Shown here piece by piece: positions 23,868 to 32,864 of a stretch of DNA of 64,000 bases. Position 1 is the first letter of the stretch. The number at the start of each line of letters is the position of its first letter. A program made the position numbers and the translations under genes. The DNA lies in the NCBI GenBank assembly GCA_029167225.1, contig JARFNK010000019.1, positions 1 to 64,000 of the forward strand. Reading direction: 5' to 3'. Below the pieces are notes generated by a model that saw only the letters and a program-made list of their open reading frames with translations, was not told the origin of the DNA and ran no database searches. This DNA is from Sphingobium arseniciresistens. Lineage in GTDB: Bacteria; Pseudomonadota; Alphaproteobacteria; Sphingomonadales; Sphingomonadaceae.

Positions 23868-26377
23868 GCCGCCCTCCCGGCCTGATGGGCACGACCGCCC
23901 AGCACCTCGACCGGATCGACACCGGCCAGTTCGCAGACGGCTTCCAGCGGATTACGGCCCGCCCGCACCAGCGCCTCGAAGGCGGCGACCTCGTTGGGCG
24001 CCGAGGTGTTGATCCAGTAGCTGAAGGGATCGACCACCAGGCGGGCAATGCCGAGCCCCAAAGGACTGTCGATGAATACCTCGGAATAATTCGGCTTGGC
24101 GTTGCGGACCGATTTCAGCAGATCGAGAACAAAGCCCGAATAGTCGAGGATCTTGTTGTCGACCGCCTTGTCGTAGGTGGAACCCTGCAGCAGGAACCGG
24201 GTCGCGGCGTTTTCGAGGATCACCTGGCCCGTACCACCGAAGAGCAGCAGGTCGTTCATGCTCTGCAGGACGATGCCAAAGCTGCCCTGATATTTGCGCG
24301 CGCGGCGATAACCCTGGCCGAATGCTTCGGCGAGGCGCGAGAGATCCTGCCCGTCACTTCGCGTCATGAACTGCGCGGCTTCGTCGCACAGGACGAAACG
24401 GGGTTTGTCACGCGCAGAGAGGTAGAGTTCCTGGGTGACGGCGTTCACGACCACCATCACGATCACGTTGAAGAGGTCGGGGAGCGCCTTCAGTCGTTCC
24501 AGTTCAAGCACCACGAACTCATCGCGGGAGATGTCGAAGGTCGAGGGGCCGTTGAAGAAATGCCCGTACGCGCCTTGCGACCCGAAGTCACGCAGGTTGA
24601 ACGCCAGTTCGCGCGCGACCGGCACGAGATGATCGACGCGGTCGAGATCGGAGACCGCATTGTCGGGATAGCGGCCCAGCCAGTCGCGCACCGCATCGAT
24701 GCCGTCCTCGCCGCGGCCGCTATCGACGGTCCATTGCACCGCGGACTTGAGCAGGTTCCATTCCGACGTGCTGACGGGTTTACGCGTCGATGCATTGGCC
24801 ATCTCGGCGACGATGGCGACGGCCATGGCGATCGCCGATTGCTTGTCCTCGCCGTCGAGCGCGAGCCCCATGTCGAAGGGATTGAGGACCAGGCGCTCCT
24901 CGCCGATGTCGATGTAACGGCCCGAGCAGAGCGTGCAGAGCTTGCGGTAGCTGCCGCCGATATCGATGATGCGGATAAGCGCGCCTTGCGCATAATATTG
25001 CTGGCACAGATTATTAAGCAGGAAGCTCTTGCCTGCGCCGCTCTCGGCCGAGACGATGAAATTGTAATTGTTGATGCGCGGATCAAAGAGATCGAGGGTG
25101 ATGAGCTGGCCCTTGCGCCCGACATAGAGAAGGGCAGGGCGGCCGCCGCCGCGAAAATCGGTCTGCACCGGCGCCATCAGGCAAGCGGCCTTCACCGGCA
25201 TGCGGAAGTCGCGTTCGAGCAGCTTCAAGGTACGCTTTTCGGGGTAAAGACCGAAGGGCAGGCTGGCTGCCAGCAGCACGGGGAGCAGATAGCTTTCCTC
25301 CTGCACCATGAAAGGCAGCGGCTCGGATTCCCACAGCCGTTTGGCCCGGGCTGCCATTTCGCGCGCCTGGGCGCTGTCGCGCCCGAACACCCACATGGTC
25401 GGGATCACCGAGACGAAGCGGCTGTTCGACGCCTCGTCGAGGATCCAGCCGATTTCCTCGATCTGCTTGCCAACCTCCACCGCGAAACTGCCCGCCGCCT
25501 TCTGCGCCGAGAGGATCTGCGCGCGCTTGTGGATCTCGAACTGCGAATGATCGAACAGAACCGACAGGCAGTAGAGGAATGGCCCGCCGATCTGATCGCT
25601 GTCCTCGGCGCTCCCGCGCATGCCCCCAAGCAACCGGTTCGCCCGCTCGGCGGTGATCCGCCGCGCGGGCGCCTTGGGCGTCAGGCAGCGCGCGACCTGG
25701 TTGCCGAGATAAACCTCGGATCCCTCGAAACAAAGATCAGGGCCTGCCTCGATGATCTGCCGCGCGATCGACGGCGCCGGCATGCCGCCTACGCTTTCGC
25801 TCAGGAACACGCCCGGCGCGGGCGCGAAGACACCGTTGAAGATCCGGCGGTAGAAGCTCACCAGTTCGTCCGGCGGCAGGCGCCGGATACCCATTTTCGC
25901 GAGTTGCTCCTCGACCTGGCGGCGCAGGTCCGCGCCAAGCTTCACCCGTGTCTTGATGACAAGGAACAGACGGAAGTCGCGGACCGGGATGGCGTGCAGC
26001 GCATCGAGACCTCTCGTTCCGTTACGCAGATAGTCCGCCGTGCGCCGCGCCGATGCCTGGACCAGGGGATCGGGACGCACCTTGAGATCGAGATAGGCGT
26101 CGAGCGCCGGGTCGATCAGCGGATCGGCGAAGGTGATGAGCTGGAGAACCGTGCCTTCGGGGAAGTGAATGTTTAAAAGACCGAGCAAAGCCTGCTGGAC
26201 ATGGGCGAACATATAGGCCGAAGGAACAAGTTCCCAGGCCTGGCCCCATCCATCGTCGATGCACAGGAAAGCCTCTTCTTCCTCGACCCAGGCGACCATC
26301 GGCAGGAAGTCCGAATAGGCATCGCGCGTAACGGCGGCGCGCAGGCGCTGATAGCTGAGGCTGCCGCGTCCACTCAT
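23864..26377 (-). CDS. traC: conjugation ATPase TraC (VirB4-like)
   Basis: An 837-residue cytoplasmic ATPase of the VirB4/TraC family. The N-terminal domain opens with FLPMVAWVEEEEAFLCIDDG. The ATPase domain has Walker A VSAESGAGKSFLLNNL and IIDIGGSYRKLC. Walker B is FVLCDEAAQFM, followed by a conserved GQGYRRARKYQGSFGIVLQS region. It powers pilus assembly at the inner membrane base of the channel. It starts at an ATGA overlap with traV. Confidence 0.95.
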   Translation of the reverse strand: MSGRGSLSYQRLRAAVTRDAYSDFLPMVAWVEEEEAFLCIDDGWGQAWELVPSAYMFAHVQQALLGLLNIHFPEGTVLQLITFADPLIDPALDAYLDLKVRPDPLVQASARRTADYLRNGTRGLDALHAIPVRDFRLFLVIKTRVKLGADLRRQVEEQLAKMGIRRLPPDELVSFYRRIFNGVFAPAPGVFLSESVGGMPAPSIARQIIEAGPDLCFEGSEVYLGNQVARCLTPKAPARRITAERANRLLGGMRGSAEDSDQIGGPFLYCLSVLFDHSQFEIHKRAQILSAQKAAGSFAVEVGKQIEEIGWILDEASNSRFVSVIPTMWVFGRDSAQAREMAARAKRLWESEPLPFMVQEESYLLPVLLAASLPFGLYPEKRTLKLLERDFRMPVKAACLMAPVQTDFRGGGRPALLYVGRKGQLITLDLFDPRINNYNFIVSAESGAGKSFLLNNLCQQYYAQGALIRIIDIGGSYRKLCTLCSGRYIDIGEERLVLNPFDMGLALDGEDKQSAIAMAVAIVAEMANASTRKPVSTSEWNLLKSAVQWTVDSGRGEDGIDAVRDWLGRYPDNAVSDLDRVDHLVPVARELAFNLRDFGSQGAYGHFFNGPSTFDISRDEFVVLELERLKALPDLFNVIVMVVVNAVTQELYLSARDKPRFVLCDEAAQFMTRSDGQDLSRLAEAFGQGYRRARKYQGSFGIVLQSMNDLLLFGGTGQVILENAATRFLLQGSTYDKAVDNKILDYSGFVLDLLKSVRNAKPNYSEVFIDSPLGLGIARLVVDPFSYWINTSAPNEVAAFEALVRAGRNPLEAVCELAGVDPVEVLGGRAHQAGRAA

Positions 26378-27018
26378 GGCCGGTTCTCCGGATCGAGGCT
26401 GAGCGGCATCTCCGGGGCCGGAACCTCGACGCTTCCTCCTGCGGGTTCGCGTACCGTCCGCAGCACCGGCGGGGCGGGCGTCCGGCCACCGGGCTCCACC
26501 AGATAATCGCCGACCACCCAGGCCGGCCGGTCGATGATCGAATAGACATAGCGCGCCATGTAGAGCCGGTCGGGCCGCTGCTTGTCCGCATAGGGCAGGA
26601 TCAATGTGCGGATCGTGCGCGAGGGGCGCAGCATGGGCGAGCCAGGGCCCTCGATCAGCGCGCCGACATTGCCTTGTCCGCTCTGGGGGGCAGCAACGCC
26701 TGTCGCGGTGGGCTTGTCGATCTTGCTACCCGGCGCGGGCGCCTTGCCCGTCTTACGCTCTGCGAGCATCTTGCGGTCATTGGTGACCGCAGGATCGGAT
26801 TTGGACGAGCGACCGGCGAGAGCGTCGGCATAGGCCTGATCGGGATGAATGCACTGGCCATGGTCGCTGTTCTTGCAGGAGAATTTCTCGCTATAGGGCG
26901 ACATCACCGATCCAACGGTGGCGCAGCCAGAAAGCCCGAGCAGCGGCAAGGCGAACAACGGCAGTGCGTGCAGCGCGCTGCGGCAAGTCCCGAAATGGGC
27001 GTGTAGCTGGTGTGGCAT
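26374..27018 (-). CDS. traV: outer-membrane lipoprotein TraV
   Basis: A 214-residue lipoprotein. Its signal ends in the lipobox LSGC, followed by the TraV-like ATVGSVMSPYSEKFSCKNSD and a second Cys (GQCIHP). The C-terminal segment (LYMARYVYSIIDRPAWVVGD) is typical of sphingomonad TraV. It corresponds to VirB7 and anchors the TraK-TraB core complex in the outer membrane. The ATG at 27018 has AGGAGG five bases upstream, which decides the start over the in-frame ATG at 27042. Confidence 0.88.
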   Translation of the reverse strand: MPHQLHAHFGTCRSALHALPLFALPLLGLSGCATVGSVMSPYSEKFSCKNSDHGQCIHPDQAYADALAGRSSKSDPAVTNDRKMLAERKTGKAPAPGSKIDKPTATGVAAPQSGQGNVGALIEGPGSPMLRPSRTIRTLILPYADKQRPDRLYMARYVYSIIDRPAWVVGDYLVEPGGRTPAPPVLRTVREPAGGSVEVPAPEMPLSLDPENRP

Positions 27019-27041
27019 GGTGCCTCCTGTCGTGATGCGCA

Positions 27042-28391
27042 TCAGAACTTCACTCCCGCGCCGGGTTTGATTTCGAGGGTTGCGCCTTCCTGGATCACCA
27101 CGACCACGTCCTTGGCCGCGCCTACCTCGACGATGGGACCGGCCTGCCGGGCGAGATCGAGATAGAAGTCAGTGAGCTTGTCCGAGGATTTGGCGAGGCC
27201 ACCGGCAATGCCGGTCTTCGCCGCGTCGCCGGCATCGAGCGTCCGCACCGTGCCCAGCGCTGAGGTCGAAGTGTTGCCGAAGGTGCTTTCGACCGATTGC
27301 GAAATGCCGCTGATGGTCCCGGCGATGAAGGCGCGCGCCAGCGTGGCGCCGGCCCGCGTCACCACCTTGCCCGACAATCCCTTCTTGCCGTCGGTATCGA
27401 CGAAGAAACCCTTGACCGGCTGATCGACCACGGAATGCTCGTCGAAATCGACGCAGGAAAGGGACACGAGCTGGACCTCGACCCGTTCCTTGGCGAGACT
27501 GCCGGTAGCGTTGCCGACGACGAAGCAACCGGCCAGGTTCGCCTTCACCTCATTGGGCAGAACGGCAGGCGCCTGCACCCGGGCGATGATCGGCTCGGGG
27601 TTACTGGTTGCGTCCCGGCTCGCCAGCGCGTCGATCCCCGTCAGGAGCCGCGCCTTCATGAAACCAGGCGGTAAATAGATCGTCCGATTCTTTTTTTTGG
27701 ACGAGGCTGGACCATCGGCCGCGCCCTGAGGCCCGCTTGTGCCCACGATCTGACCGGTCGCCGAACCGATCGCGCCGACCGTCTTCTCGACCGGCGGCGC
27801 GGGCGGGGCAGGCGGCGCCACTGGCCCGGTGGGCGGCGCTGGCAGCTTGTCGGCATCCGCGCTGATGTCGCCGGTCTCCGGGGGATAGGGGAGGGCGGGC
27901 ACGCTGCTGTCCGGGAGGGCAGGTGGAAGATCGCCATCGAGGCCCCCGACCGTCCTGCTGCCCGACAAGCGTGGCCCAGGGACGACCTTACCCTCCTCGA
28001 TCGCGCTGACCCGGTCGCCGAGCAGTTGCTGGCCATCGAGGACCTTCTTCAGATCGCCGCGCAGTTTCACCTCGAGGCTGTCGCCGCGCAGCCCCGCACC
28101 CATGTTGAGCGAGGAGGCAGGACTGGCAGGCTTCGTCTCCTCCTCGTTCCCCGAGACCGCATAGAGGCCGATCCCCAGCGCGCCGGCCGCGACGCCGACG
28201 GCAAGCTGGCGCGCACGCAGCTTCTGGCGGGCGGAAAGCTTGTTCCATTGCGCCTTCCAGTCGAGCAGTGCGGGCGAGGAGCGACGGATCGCGTCATCCC
28301 TTTCCAGCGCGCTTTCGCCCGCGAGATGGGCCTGATAGGGCGACAGTTCTTCCGGCGTCTGGGCCGGACCTTTGTCCATCTCGCCGCTCAT
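27042..28391 (-). CDS. traB: core complex protein TraB (VirB10-like)
   Basis: A 449-residue inner-membrane protein. It has a cytoplasmic N-terminus, one helix (LAVGVAAGALGIGLYAVSG, about 67-85), a Pro-rich periplasmic stretch (about 150-210) and a C-terminal VirB10-like domain (FMKARLLTGIDALASRD, GCFVVGNATGSLAKERVEVQ, DLARQAGPIVEVGAAKDVVV). TraB spans the envelope and transmits energy to the outer-membrane pore with TraK and TraV. It overlaps traK by ATGA. Confidence 0.93.
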   Translation of the reverse strand: MSGEMDKGPAQTPEELSPYQAHLAGESALERDDAIRRSSPALLDWKAQWNKLSARQKLRARQLAVGVAAGALGIGLYAVSGNEEETKPASPASSLNMGAGLRGDSLEVKLRGDLKKVLDGQQLLGDRVSAIEEGKVVPGPRLSGSRTVGGLDGDLPPALPDSSVPALPYPPETGDISADADKLPAPPTGPVAPPAPPAPPVEKTVGAIGSATGQIVGTSGPQGAADGPASSKKKNRTIYLPPGFMKARLLTGIDALASRDATSNPEPIIARVQAPAVLPNEVKANLAGCFVVGNATGSLAKERVEVQLVSLSCVDFDEHSVVDQPVKGFFVDTDGKKGLSGKVVTRAGATLARAFIAGTISGISQSVESTFGNTSTSALGTVRTLDAGDAAKTGIAGGLAKSSDKLTDFYLDLARQAGPIVEVGAAKDVVVVIQEGATLEIKPGAGVKF

Positions 28392-29164
28392 TGACCTGCT
28401 CCCCGGCGCACGACGACAAGGCGGGCCGTTTCACCGGCGTCGAGACGGACCCGGTCGAGGGTGAGCGAGAATATCCGTTCCCCAAGCACCGGATCGACAA
28501 GCAGCCGTTCGTCGAGCGTCACCGGCGCGGCTGCGCGCAGATGATATTCGGACGCCGAAAGCCCGGCGCCCTCAACCGCGATACGCCGCCGTTCGGTGAT
28601 CGACAGGCCCGGCGCAGCCGCTATGCCGACGGTGCCGCCGGACGGCGCGACCTCGCTGAACGAGGCAGGGATGCGATCGTCGAGCAGCGACAGCGTCATC
28701 GAGACTGCGCGATCCTCGTCGGCGAGCGCCGCCATGAGCTCATTGTTCGCCTGCGCGCGCTGGCGGGCGCCGGGCATCAGCACCACTGTCTGCGCTGGGA
28801 TTTCCGCCGGCTCGGCATAGAGTGGGTAAGTGGCGCCGTTGCAGTGCACGAAAAATTCGGACGGCTGCGTCACATAGCTGCGCGTGACCTGCCCGGCATC
28901 GTCGATCTCTCGGGCCAGGAACTTGATCCAGGCGTCCGCGCCGCCTTTCTCTACGGCAAGGCCCTTTTCGGCCGAGAATTTGATATCCTCGATCTCGCCG
29001 CCCTCGCATACGACATGGTTGATATCGCGATTGGACAGGCGGATCCGGCTCGTCTGGTCGGGAAGCGCATGGATCGTCTGTGCTGATGCCGGCACTGCCG
29101 CGATCAGCAGGGACAACGTCAGGGCATGGCGCATCGGCGCGCGGCGCTCAGCGTGTTTCGGCAT
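28388..29164 (-). CDS. traK: core complex protein TraK (VirB9-like secretin)
   Basis: A 258-residue secreted protein with a signal peptide (ALTLSLLIAAVPASAQ) and TraK motifs (TSRIRLSNRDINHVVCEGGE, KFSAEKGLAVEKGG, YVTQPSEFFVHCNGATYPLY). It forms the outer-membrane ring with TraV and TraB. The ATG at 29164 has GAGGAG seven bases upstream; ATG 29134 is an alternative closer to the signal helix. It overlaps traE by 17 bases. Confidence 0.9.
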   Translation of the reverse strand: MPKHAERRAPMRHALTLSLLIAAVPASAQTIHALPDQTSRIRLSNRDINHVVCEGGEIEDIKFSAEKGLAVEKGGADAWIKFLAREIDDAGQVTRSYVTQPSEFFVHCNGATYPLYAEPAEIPAQTVVLMPGARQRAQANNELMAALADEDRAVSMTLSLLDDRIPASFSEVAPSGGTVGIAAAPGLSITERRRIAVEGAGLSASEYHLRAAAPVTLDERLLVDPVLGERIFSLTLDRVRLDAGETARLVVVRRGAGQ

Positions 29165-29777
29165 CGAACTGCTCCTCGGAAAGGCGCGTCAGCCAGAAAC
29201 GGCCATTTTCAATGCCGTAGCCGATGCGCAAAATGCCCCGGAATTTGCGGATCACGCCGCCGATCACGCGCACCTTCTCGACCGGCACTACAATCTCATG
29301 GGCTGTCCAGCGCACCGGCTGATCATTGCGAATATAAGTCGCGATCGACAGGGTCGGGTTGTTCGCCAGCTCGTCCAGCACGCCATTGAGGCTGTCGCGC
29401 ATCGCACCATAGGCGGACGGATGTACGAGGCCGAGCAGCTCCTGGAACTGGCGGTCGGCCGAATAGGCTGACCAGGTGCCCGACAGCGCGACGATGTTGC
29501 GCGTCATCGCGACGATATAGGCTTCGGAGGGCTTGTTCCCCGAGACATGCAGATCTCCGGTGGCCCCGAACGGCACGATGATGGTCCGAGCATTCTGGTT
29601 GGTCGTGTAGATCACCACGCCGAGCACGGCGGTCACACCGAACATGCCGGCGATAGCGACCTTGAGCAGGCGGTTCTCCTCGAAGAGGTTTGCCGAGCCC
29701 TGCAAGTAGCGATGAATGCCGAAGCTGGCGGGCTTGCCGAGCAGCGGATCCTCCTGGCGCCCTTTGCGACCAAACAT
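29148..29777 (-). CDS. traE: pilus assembly protein TraE
   Basis: About 209 residues with an N-terminal anchor helix (LLKVAIAGMFGVTAVLGVVIYT) and the TraE domain (TIIVPFGATGDLHVSGNKPS, GRFWLTRLSEEQFDAE). TraE is the VirB8-like inner-membrane protein of F-type systems. Starts at GTG 29792, ATG 29783 and ATG 29777 share the frame. The last has AGGG eight bases upstream and gives the usual MFGRK opening, so it was chosen. Confidence 0.9.
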   Translation of the reverse strand: MFGRKGRQEDPLLGKPASFGIHRYLQGSANLFEENRLLKVAIAGMFGVTAVLGVVIYTTNQNARTIIVPFGATGDLHVSGNKPSEAYIVAMTRNIVALSGTWSAYSADRQFQELLGLVHPSAYGAMRDSLNGVLDELANNPTLSIATYIRNDQPVRWTAHEIVVPVEKVRVIGGVIRKFRGILRIGYGIENGRFWLTRLSEEQFDAETR

Positions 29778-29788
29778 GCCCATGGCCC

Positions 29789-30055
29789 TCACTCAAAGAA
29801 GCGGGTCTGTGTGGGACCCGGATAATGGGGAAAGGAGACGAGACCCCAGCGCCAGGCGAGATGAGGGAGAAAGCCCCTGGGCTTGGTCCGCTTCCACGGA
29901 ATGAAAAGGAGAAGGGCAGCGATAAGCGCCCAGCCGACAAGTCCGCCAACGATCGCGGCCACGAAAACACTCGAGGTCGCGAGCAGGAACTCGTCCGATC
30001 CGAACCACAGGATCTGGACCGGCCGATGCAGATATTGCGGAAGGCGTTCGTCCAT
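29789..30055 (-). CDS. traL: pilus assembly protein TraL
   Basis: An 88-residue membrane protein of the TraL family (RLPQYLHRPVQILWFGSDEF, a long hydrophobic region VFVAAIVGGLVGWALIAALL, then PRGFLPHLAWRWGLVSFPHY). It corresponds to VirB3, an inner-membrane partner of the TraC ATPase. GGAGGAGAAGGG precedes the ATG. It ends at a GTGA overlap with the open frame of traE. Confidence 0.92.
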   Translation of the reverse strand: MDERLPQYLHRPVQILWFGSDEFLLATSSVFVAAIVGGLVGWALIAALLLFIPWKRTKPRGFLPHLAWRWGLVSFPHYPGPTQTRFFE

Positions 30056-30184
30056 TGCCCTTCTCCTCCTGCTTCATGACACCTGCAAAGGTGTCGGTTT
30101 CCGGAGGCCGACCATCGGCCCCCAGCACGGTGCCGGTGCGAATACGACTGGCCGGTCAGCCAGTACGCAGCTGCCCGCGGCGTT

Positions 30185-30499
30185 TCAGACGACCATCCCG
30201 AAGGTCTGGAGAATGGAGTCAGCCTTGATGAGGCAGACGGCAGCGACGATGGTCGGGATACCGATCATGATGTTCGAGAAGAGGCGCGAGACGCCGAACA
30301 GGAAGGCGGCGACGCCGCCTACGAAGCCCATCGGCCCCTTCACGCCCTGGTTCACGACGATATCGTAGATATCGTAGCCGAGATCGCCCTGGGCCGGTGC
30401 CGAGAAGGCATGGGCCGGACCGCCGATCAGGGCGATCGCGCCCAAAGGGAAACCCAAATTGGCCACCGCCAGGGCCTTGTTACCGAGTTTACGCATCAT
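30185..30499 (-). CDS. traA: TraA-like pilin
   Basis: A 104-residue pilin precursor. The leader ends IGGPAHA, and cutting before FSAPAQG would give a mature pilin of about 75 residues with two hydrophobic helices (GPMGFVGGVAAFLFGVSRL, NIMIGIPTIVAAVCLIK) and a short loop between them. This is the TraA/VirB2 layout. The start is the first of two adjacent ATGs (30499), with GGAG seven bases upstream. The frame stays open for about 70 more codons upstream but without a good start. The S26 peptidase at 16470 is a candidate processing enzyme. Confidence 0.85.
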   Translation of the reverse strand: MMRKLGNKALAVANLGFPLGAIALIGGPAHAFSAPAQGDLGYDIYDIVVNQGVKGPMGFVGGVAAFLFGVSRLFSNIMIGIPTIVAAVCLIKADSILQTFGMVV

Positions 30500-30505
30500 G
30501 GCATT

Positions 30506-30520
30506 GCTCCAAAAAGGAGC
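30506..30520 (-). promoter_or_regulatory. hairpin covering the traA ribosome site
   Basis: GCTCC (30506-30510) and GGAGC (30516-30520) form a perfect 5-base stem with a loop of five identical bases. In the traA transcript the 3' arm GGAGC contains the GGAG ribosome site seven bases from the start codon. The hairpin could damp or gate pilin translation. The repeat is seen; regulation is inferred. Confidence 0.35.
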
Positions 30521-30695
30521 CGTCCAACCCAAGCCTGCCGGCATCGAATGAAGATCGGTGTCGGCCGGGGCGTCGGTGGACGGCTCCATGAGCCCGCCGC
30601 CGCCGGCATCCTGGTTCATCCGCTCGGCCACGAGGGGGCCAGGCCGGATGCCCTCCGGAATGAAAATGTGCGTCGACCCGAGGGCGTGCTCGCAT

Positions 30696-31532
30696 TCAGC
30701 GCTGCGCATCGGACGCTGCCTTGGCTAACGCCGGCTTAGCGTGCCGGTCGAGGAACGCTTCGAGTTCGGCCTGCTGGAAGCCGGAGATGAGCTTGCCGTC
30801 GGCGATCAGCGTCGGTGTACCGGAAACGCCGACCTTGGCGACGAGTTCGGCATCCTGTGCAACCTTGTCGCGCCCCGCGGCGCATTGCCGCAGCGCGGGC
30901 GGTGTCTGTCCTGAGTAGGCCGCTCGAAACGCCGCCTCGCGATCGGGGGAACACAGGATATGTTCCGCCTTGGCAGCCGCCGTCGGGTGGATGCCACTCA
31001 CGAAGAAGATGAGTCGCCTGACCGGCTTGCCCTCCGCAGCCTTGGCGCTCCAGAAGCGATCAAGCGCCTGGCAATAGGGACAGTCGGGGTCGGTGAACTC
31101 GATGACTGTGGGCGCATCTGCCGGGCCGATTGCCAGCGCTTTGGCGGGATCGATTGCCTTCAGGCGCCGGGTCGCGCCCTGTTCCTGTGCCAGCGCGGTC
31201 AAATTGATGCCATTGCGGTCATACACCGTGGCGAACAGGAGATGCTCGCTCTGCGGCGCGTAGTAGACGATCTTTCCGCCGGCGCTGGCCTGGTAGATGG
31301 GTCCTTCGACTGGTGCGGGGCCAAAATCCTCGAACTGAAGGTTCGTGAAGCTCTGCCGCAGCTTGATTTGGGCTTCGGCAGCAGCATCGCGAAGCGATGC
31401 CGAGCCTTGTGCGCCTCGGGCAGGCTCGTGCGTTTTCGGCGACACGTCTTGCGCTGCCGCGCCATGGAGAGGCATAATGCCTGTCACGAGAGCGACGAGT
31501 ATTGCCGCGGAACTGGAACGCGTTCTGGTCAT
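30696..31532 (-). CDS. dsbC: DsbC-like disulfide isomerase of the tra operon
   Basis: A 278-residue periplasmic protein. A signal peptide (AAILVALVTGIMPLHGAAAQ) is followed by an N-terminal dimerisation-like region and a thioredoxin domain with C151-PY-C154 (EFTDPDCPYCQALDRFW) and the cis-Pro loop GVSGTPTLI. It should refold Cys-rich transfer proteins such as TraN and TraU. It is the first gene of the minus-strand tra operon, with the promoter probably in the repeat region 31550-31846. The ATG at 31532 was chosen because it directly precedes the signal peptide. Confidence 0.88.
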   Translation of the reverse strand: MTRTRSSSAAILVALVTGIMPLHGAAAQDVSPKTHEPARGAQGSASLRDAAAEAQIKLRQSFTNLQFEDFGPAPVEGPIYQASAGGKIVYYAPQSEHLLFATVYDRNGINLTALAQEQGATRRLKAIDPAKALAIGPADAPTVIEFTDPDCPYCQALDRFWSAKAAEGKPVRRLIFFVSGIHPTAAAKAEHILCSPDREAAFRAAYSGQTPPALRQCAAGRDKVAQDAELVAKVGVSGTPTLIADGKLISGFQQAELEAFLDRHAKPALAKAASDAQR

Positions 31533-31668
31533 GACCGCTACTTTCCCTGAGTGAGGGTAAGACGGGCACCGGGCTGCCGATCGTTCGGAAATTCTCGCCC
31601 TTGCTGCCGTCTCGACACGGACTTGAGTGGCGGGAAATCCTGCCCTTGCACAAGGGATGAGGAATCTC

Positions 31669-31768
31669 ACTTCCGGTTTGAGGCACTTCAGTTCCGGTTA
31701 TCGGAAAATCACTTCCGCAAACCGGAAGTATATTTCCGGTTTCACCTTCTGTTCCTTCTCCCGGAAGC
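31669..31768. repeat. iterated ACTTCCGGTTT repeats upstream of the tra operon
   Basis: The 314-base gap 31533-31846 between divergent genes holds a cluster of related elements. They are ACTTCCGGTTT (31669-31679), GTTCCGGTTA (31691-31700), ACTTCCG (31711-31717), the exact inverse AAACCGGAAGT (31719-31729), ATTTCCGGTTT (31732-31742) and CCGGAAGC (near 31761-31768). The 11-base first and fourth elements are perfect inverted copies. Such iterons suit a regulator-binding region or an origin (oriT or oriV-like). The rest of the gap shows no gene. Confidence 0.6.
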
Positions 31769-31846
31769 GCTCATGTCATGCGGAATCGGTAGACTCGCAG
31801 GCATATCGACCGCGAAAGAATCGCTGCCTGCGTCGGGAGAACGACT

Positions 31847-32281
31847 ATGGGGAGTCAGCAGTCCAGGGCGTACAAGCTTCAACTGTCCGACGAGGGCATT
31901 CATCTGTTCCTGCAGTGCCATTGCCGGCTATGCCATCTCGCCGGGGATTTTCTGCCTTATGGAACGACACTGTTCATTGCCGTCGATCTTCTCCATCGAT
32001 GTGCGGCGGACGATCTCATCGCGGAATTACTCGACCCGAAGTTGGATCGCCTTGGCGGACGCAAGGTCCGGCATGTCGGCACATCCAACACTCTCTCACG
32101 CCTCGTCGATGACATTGTTCAAACCGCAGGCCGGTCGGAGGCCGTCCATCCGTTGCCCCAGGTCTGGCGACTCTACTTGTCCGCCCTCGTTCACATGCAG
32201 ACGACCGAAGACATCAAGGTCATTCAATGTTTTCGCGAGATGCCTCTCAAGACCGGACGCCCTTCCCACCGCTCCCCATGA
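31847..32281 (+). CDS. hypothetical protein with a CHCRLCH cluster
   Basis: A 144-residue protein. The N-terminal LSDEGIHLFLQCHCRLCHLA has a compact Cys/His cluster that could bind metal. It is followed by a helical middle (HRCAADDLIAELLDPKLDRL, SNTLSRLVDDIVQTAG). It starts near the iteron region and is divergent from the tra operon, a common place for a transfer regulator. No family was recognised, and coding is supported mainly by the long frame and plausible composition. Confidence 0.45.
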   Translation: MGSQQSRAYKLQLSDEGIHLFLQCHCRLCHLAGDFLPYGTTLFIAVDLLHRCAADDLIAELLDPKLDRLGGRKVRHVGTSNTLSRLVDDIVQTAGRSEAVHPLPQVWRLYLSALVHMQTTEDIKVIQCFREMPLKTGRPSHRSP

Positions 32282-32435
32282 TAGTTGCACACGCGGGACC
32301 AATTTTTGCCGTGGTTCGCAATTGGTCCCACACATGCAACATTCAGCATGTTGACGAGCGGTTTTATTTACAACAGATTGCTGCGCATAGGCGATGTGAC
32401 TTGGACTTTTGAGCCGCTGCCAGGGAGACCTGCAG

Positions 32436-32846
32436 ATGACGCTTCAAAGTCCCCAAGCGATCGATGGCGACATATTCTCATCGATCAAGGAGCTTTCGGG
32501 AAAGCTCGTTGAACGGTGGCGGCGCAGAGACCGAATTTCTCAACGCAGCCTCGGAAAATCTGTCGGCCGCACTGAACGCTGGATCCGCGAGCTCGAGGGC
32601 GGGGCCGGCACGGCCTCCCTTGAGGACCATATCCGCTGCGCGCATGCGCTGCGCAGAACATCGTCTCACCTGTTCATTTTCCTTCTTGCAGTGGAGCAAA
32701 AGATGGCCGTCCCTCACGAACTGCTTCTCCTGGACGACCTGTGGGAACTGGAGCGCGACATTGTTGACGTCGTGAGCCGTCACCAGGCAGCGGCTGTCGC
32801 TCGGCTCGCTTCAAGGGGTGGCCCTGCTGTCATACGCCCAGCGTGA
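32436..32846 (+). CDS. XRE-like HTH protein
   Basis: A 136-residue protein with an XRE-type helix-turn-helix at about residues 34-60 (RISQRSLGKSVGRTERWIRE). The C-terminal half contains two further helices (SSHLFIFLLAVEQKMAVPHE, LLLDDLWELERDIVDVVSRH). The ATG at 32436 has GGGAG eight bases upstream and was preferred to an upstream start at 32409. It may regulate the lasso or transfer genes on either side. Confidence 0.65.
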   Translation: MTLQSPQAIDGDIFSSIKELSGKLVERWRRRDRISQRSLGKSVGRTERWIRELEGGAGTASLEDHIRCAHALRRTSSHLFIFLLAVEQKMAVPHELLLLDDLWELERDIVDVVSRHQAAAVARLASRGGPAVIRPA

Positions 32847-32864
32847 TGAACGGCGCAGTCCGGC

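Noticed and set aside
23885-26176. 763-codon open frame on the plus strand inside traC
   Set aside because: Antisense shadow of a clear VirB4-like ATPase gene.
31669-31768. Short CRISPR array
   Set aside because: The elements are only 7-11 bases, in both orientations and unevenly spaced, with no cas genes nearby.
31551-31846. Possible N-terminal coding extension on plus through the iteron region
   Set aside because: The frame is a by-product of the repeats; no start with a ribosome site and no domain. The region is better read as regulatory.
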